From NCBI GenBank assembly GCA_963781595.1, contig CAWAGG010000006.1, positions 1,798,001 through 1,862,000 of the forward strand: a DNA stretch of 64,000 nucleotides, in the 5' to 3' direction. Each line of letters begins with the position of its first letter. Position 1 is the stretch's first letter. The notes beneath the pieces are model-generated. The model ran no database searches, was not told the origin of the DNA, and saw only the letters and a list, made by a program, of their open reading frames with translations. Both the position numbers and the translations under genes were made by a program. This document shows, piece after piece, positions 61,342 through 64,000 of the stretch. This DNA is from JBEDUK01 sp963781595 (GTDB taxonomy: Bacteria; Actinomycetota; UBA4738).

Positions 61342-62321
61342 TTGGTCACCTCCAGCCGGGACGTCATCTCGAGGAACCGTTCCTCCAGGGAGACCCGCTG
61401 AGGCTCGATCGCGAAGATCGACACGCCGGCGTCCACCAGCCGCCGGGTCATGTCGGCGACGGCTGCGTCGGTCGCGGTCCCCGGCTCCGTGGTCAGGACC
61501 ACGACCAGCGCTCCGTCCGCCCGCTCGACGGATCGCAGCGCCGGATGCGTCCCCAGCGCCTCCGCCGCCAGGTCGAGGTCGTCGCAGCGGACCCGGATGG
61601 TCGGGTGCCCGGTTCGGCCGATGTCGGCGACGGACCCCTGCATGAGGATCCGCCCCTGGTCGATGATGGCGACCTGGTCGCAGGTCTTCTCGACCTCGTC
61701 CAAGAGGTGCGAGGAAAGGAACACCGTTCGGCCCTCGGCGATCAGCTCCGCGATCATCTCCCGGAACTCTTGGATCCCGGCGGGGTCGAGCCCGTTCATC
61801 GGCTCGTCGAGGATGAGCAGGAGCGGGTCGGCCAGCAGGCACCGCGCGACGCCGAGGCGCTGCCGCATGCCGAGCGAATACGACTTCACGCGTTCGTCCG
61901 CGCGGTCCGCCAATCCGACCCGGGCGAGCGCCGGGCCGATGCGGCCGTCCGCCGCAGGCTCGCGAGCGGCCGAGACGATGCGGAGGTTCTCCCGCCCCGT
62001 CAGGTGCGGATGGAACCGGGGTTCCTCGACGATCGCCCCGACCCTCAGCAAGGCAGCCGAACGATCCTTCGGGATCGGGTGACCGAGCAGGCGGAACGTG
62101 CCGCTTGTCGCATGCGTGAGCCCGAGCAGCGTTCGGATCAGCGTCGTCTTCCCCGCGCCGTTCGGCCCGAGGAATCCGAACGCGGTCGCGCCCGGAACCG
62201 TGAGGTCCACGCCGTCGACGGCCACGCGGTCGCCGAACCGCTTGGTGAGTCCGTTGGTCGCGATCACCGGCTCGCCGGGCGCGGGCCGCTTCGCTCCGCG
62301 ATGGGCGAGATCGTCACCCAT
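61338..62321 (-). CDS. ABC transporter ATP-binding protein
   Basis: 327 residues. Walker A FLGPNGAGKTTLIRTLLGL, signature YSLGMRQRLGVARCLLAD, Walker B LLILDEPMNGLDPAG and H-loop FLSSHLLDEVEKT are all intact. A C-terminal domain of about 90 residues is typical of DrrA/NatA-like exporters (drug, bacitracin or sodium). Overlaps the small gene at 62314 and the permease. Confidence 0.93.
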   Translation of the reverse strand: MGDDLAHRGAKRPAPGEPVIATNGLTKRFGDRVAVDGVDLTVPGATAFGFLGPNGAGKTTLIRTLLGLTHATSGTFRLLGHPIPKDRSAALLRVGAIVEEPRFHPHLTGRENLRIVSAAREPAADGRIGPALARVGLADRADERVKSYSLGMRQRLGVARCLLADPLLLILDEPMNGLDPAGIQEFREMIAELIAEGRTVFLSSHLLDEVEKTCDQVAIIDQGRILMQGSVADIGRTGHPTIRVRCDDLDLAAEALGTHPALRSVERADGALVVVLTTEPGTATDAAVADMTRRLVDAGVSIFAIEPQRVSLEERFLEMTSRLEVTK

Positions 62322-62469
62322 CGAGCGCGACCGCCTCGCCGATCGGCAGCACGCCGAACCGTCGGCGGATGTCGTCGGGCGTGGCCGCGAGTTCGCGTTC
62401 GATCTGCCAGCCGTGGACCTCGATCAGGACGGTCGGCCCGCCGATGTGGGTGACGCGGACGTCGGTCAT
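62314..62469 (-). CDS. Small protein resembling the N-terminus of an MBL-fold hydrolase
   Basis: 51 residues from ATG 62469 to TGA 62314-62316, overlapping the ABC ATPase start by 8 bp. The opening THIGGPTVLIEVHGW is the first beta strands of a metallo-beta-lactamase-fold protein. The rest (QIERELAATPDDIRRRFGVL) no longer matches, and the His-rich metal motif is absent. It is probably a truncated remnant that now forms a short leader gene. Confidence 0.5.
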   Translation of the reverse strand: MTDVRVTHIGGPTVLIEVHGWQIERELAATPDDIRRRFGVLPIGEAVALDG

Positions 62470-62611
62470 GCGGAGCTCCTCATCGAGCGCCTCTCGGTCG
62501 AGCCCGGCGCTGCCCCGGATGGATCGCGGCTCGACGGCGCTTCATGAGCGTAGCAACGCGACGTAGAGTGCCGCTGACAGCGTTGACCGAGGCGGAAGGA
62601 GCGCGTTCCAG

Positions 62612-63340
62612 ATGATCGAAATCCGCCGCGACGCCGACATCTACGACATCGAGGGCGGCTGGTTCCACGCGCGCTGGCACTTCTCCTTCGACCGGTATCG
62701 GGATCCTGACAACGAGGGCTTCGGCGCGATGCGCGTGTTCAACGACGATCGCCTGATCCCCGGTGCAGCGTGGCCGCTCCACCCCCACCAGGACGTCGAG
62801 GGGCTCACCTATGTCGTTGAGGGGCTCTTCGGGCATCAGGACGACGTCGGCGGACCGTTCGGGCCGCTCCCGGCGGGGTCGGTGCAACGGATGACGCTGG
62901 GCTCCGGGGCCTTCCACTCCGAACTGAACGCGTCGGCCGACGAACCGATGCGATTCATCCAGATCTGGATCCTCCCGGACACGGCCGGCCTCGAACCGGG
63001 CGTCGAACAGCGCGTCTTCACCCGCGAGGATCGAGCCGATCGACTGCTGAAGGTCATCGGGCCGGAGGGCGGCGCCGTCGTCATGGTCCACCAGGACGCC
63101 GCCGTCTTCGTCGCATCGCTCTCAGCGGGCACCGAGGTCACGCACGAGATCGGCGTCGGCCGCGGCGCGTACGCCTATCTGATCGGCGGCGCGGGTTCCT
63201 TCGGGACCGAGGATGTCAGGACCGGGGACGCGGCCAAAGTCACCGGGCAGCCCGACCTCCGGATCCGCGCGGGCGAGCCGAGCGAGTTCATCGTCGTCGA
63301 CGTACCGATGACGTTCGAGCCCGTCGGGATCTGGCGCTAG
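62612..63340 (+). CDS. Pirin family protein (YhhW-like)
   Basis: 242 residues from ATG 62612. WFHARWHFSFDRYRDP and WPLHPHQDVEGLTYVVEGLF are the pirin metal-binding block (His pair, Glu at VEGL). The FHSELNAS motif and FIQIWILPDTAGLEPGVEQR follow in the middle. Similar to E. coli YhhW-type quercetinases. Confidence 0.9.
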   Translation: MIEIRRDADIYDIEGGWFHARWHFSFDRYRDPDNEGFGAMRVFNDDRLIPGAAWPLHPHQDVEGLTYVVEGLFGHQDDVGGPFGPLPAGSVQRMTLGSGAFHSELNASADEPMRFIQIWILPDTAGLEPGVEQRVFTREDRADRLLKVIGPEGGAVVMVHQDAAVFVASLSAGTEVTHEIGVGRGAYAYLIGGAGSFGTEDVRTGDAAKVTGQPDLRIRAGEPSEFIVVDVPMTFEPVGIWR

Positions 63341-63502
63341 GCTCGCGGAGGCATGGCGGACCGGGTCACGATCTCGTCGGATGGGAGCCGTCCCAGGCGT
63401 CGATCCTAGGCCGAGCATCGTTCACCGTACGGACATGTCGCTCGCGCGCGCCGGTGATAGCGTCGGCCATCGGGCGTCGACCGTCGGAGAGAGGGGGTCG
63501 TG

Positions 63503-64000
63503 ATGGCGCAGGCCATCGACATCGACAAGCCGGACACCATCGTCATGATCCACGGGCTCTGGATGACGCCCCGCAGCTGGGAGGCCTGGAAGGCCCGCTA
63601 CGAGGCACGCGGGTACGCGGTGCACGCTCCCGCGTGGCCCGGGTTCGAGGTCGAGGTCGAGGCGCTGAACGTAGACCCGTCGCCGATGACGGACCTCGGC
63701 GCCGAGACCGTGATCGACTCCTACGAGGACTTCATCAAGGATCTCCCGAGCAGCCCGATCATCATGGGCCACTCGCTCGGCGGGGCCATGACCCAGGTGC
63801 TCCTGAATCGGGGCCTCGGATGCGTCGGGGTCGGCGTTTCGTCGGCGACCGTCAAGGGCGTTCGCGACCTGCCGTTCTCCACGCTCAAGGCTGCCGCGCC
63901 CGCGCTCAACCCGTTCAAGCGGGGGAAGCCGGTCCCGCTGACGGCGAAGGAGTTCCACTACGCGTTCGCGAACACCTTGAGCGACGAGGAGTCGGAGAAG
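63503..64000 (+). CDS. Alpha/beta hydrolase (partial, runs off the right edge)
   Basis: At least 166 residues from ATG 63503 (GAGGGGGTC upstream; GTG 63500 is also possible). TIVMIHGLWMTPRSWEAWKA holds the oxyanion loop, and the nucleophile Ser is in IIMGHSLGGAMTQ. The acid and His lie beyond the window. Family clear; substrate unknown. Confidence 0.85.
   Translation, partial: MAQAIDIDKPDTIVMIHGLWMTPRSWEAWKARYEARGYAVHAPAWPGFEVEVEALNVDPSPMTDLGAETVIDSYEDFIKDLPSSPIIMGHSLGGAMTQVLLNRGLGCVGVGVSSATVKGVRDLPFSTLKAAAPALNPFKRGKPVPLTAKEFHYAFANTLSDEESEK

Noticed and set aside
1..64000. CRISPR arrays
   Set aside because: No regularly spaced direct repeats of 25-40 nt were seen; the dispersed repeats are too few and irregular.

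Overview
The window is GC-rich DNA with dense, mostly operonic genes, frequent GTG starts and strong GGAGG ribosome-binding sites. It also carries F420-type enzymes (Ddn-like, PPOX/FDOR, LLM luciferase-like), several class III adenylate cyclases and HxlR, IclR and ECF regulators. This points to a soil- or sediment-type actinomycete-like bacterium (phylum Actinomycetota, lineage not determinable from the sequence alone). Five genes are split by frameshifts, three of them clearly one-base, so either the genome is decaying in places or the assembly keeps residual indel errors.

Layout. 0-9 kb: a secreted beta-propeller gene diverging from an ECF sigma factor/membrane propeller pair, small orphan genes, an IS3 remnant, a cyclase-YHS fusion, dienelactone hydrolase, a flavodoxin, and a run of SRPBCC and Ddn-like genes. 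9.4-24.2 kb: the most interesting region, a catabolic-looking cluster (FAD oxidoreductase, class III aminotransferase, SDR, RidA, a UGSC-type protein, a NifU-like small protein, a LeuA/HMGL-type enzyme, an IclR regulator, a GMC oxidoreductase with small subunit, an APC permease, a class IV aminotransferase, a universal stress protein and a DMT exporter). The UGSC gene has an in-frame TGA at 14132-14134, followed at the right distance by a SECIS-like hairpin, so it is very probably a selenoprotein of 559 residues. Four promoters in the cluster are each followed by a GGAAC-N4-GTTCC-like operator, which suggests one regulon controlled by the local IclR protein.

24.2-33.2 kb: a UDG-like gene, a lipoprotein, a frameshifted membrane cyclase, a decayed gene, a large cyclase/AAA/TPR regulator, and two copies of a tRNA-3'-end/attachment-like repeat. 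33.5-42.3 kb: mixed metabolic and hypothetical genes, a lipoprotein with a perfect CRP-type palindrome upstream, and a DinB gene with a truncated duplicate. 42.9-47.0 kb: nested mobile DNA. A group II intron (43522-45678) lies inside an IS3-family element (43012-46425, inverted repeats and 3-bp target duplication), which itself interrupts a host gene (42914-43011 plus 46429-46993).

47-64 kb: a broken M4 metalloprotease, a YcaQ-like protein, hydrolases, two pirins, F420-type enzymes, acyl-CoA/lipid-type enzymes (enoyl-CoA hydratase, SDR, MDR), a DUF4389 membrane protein, an ABC exporter pair and a truncated alpha/beta hydrolase at the right edge. No rRNA gene, complete tRNA gene or CRISPR array was seen.
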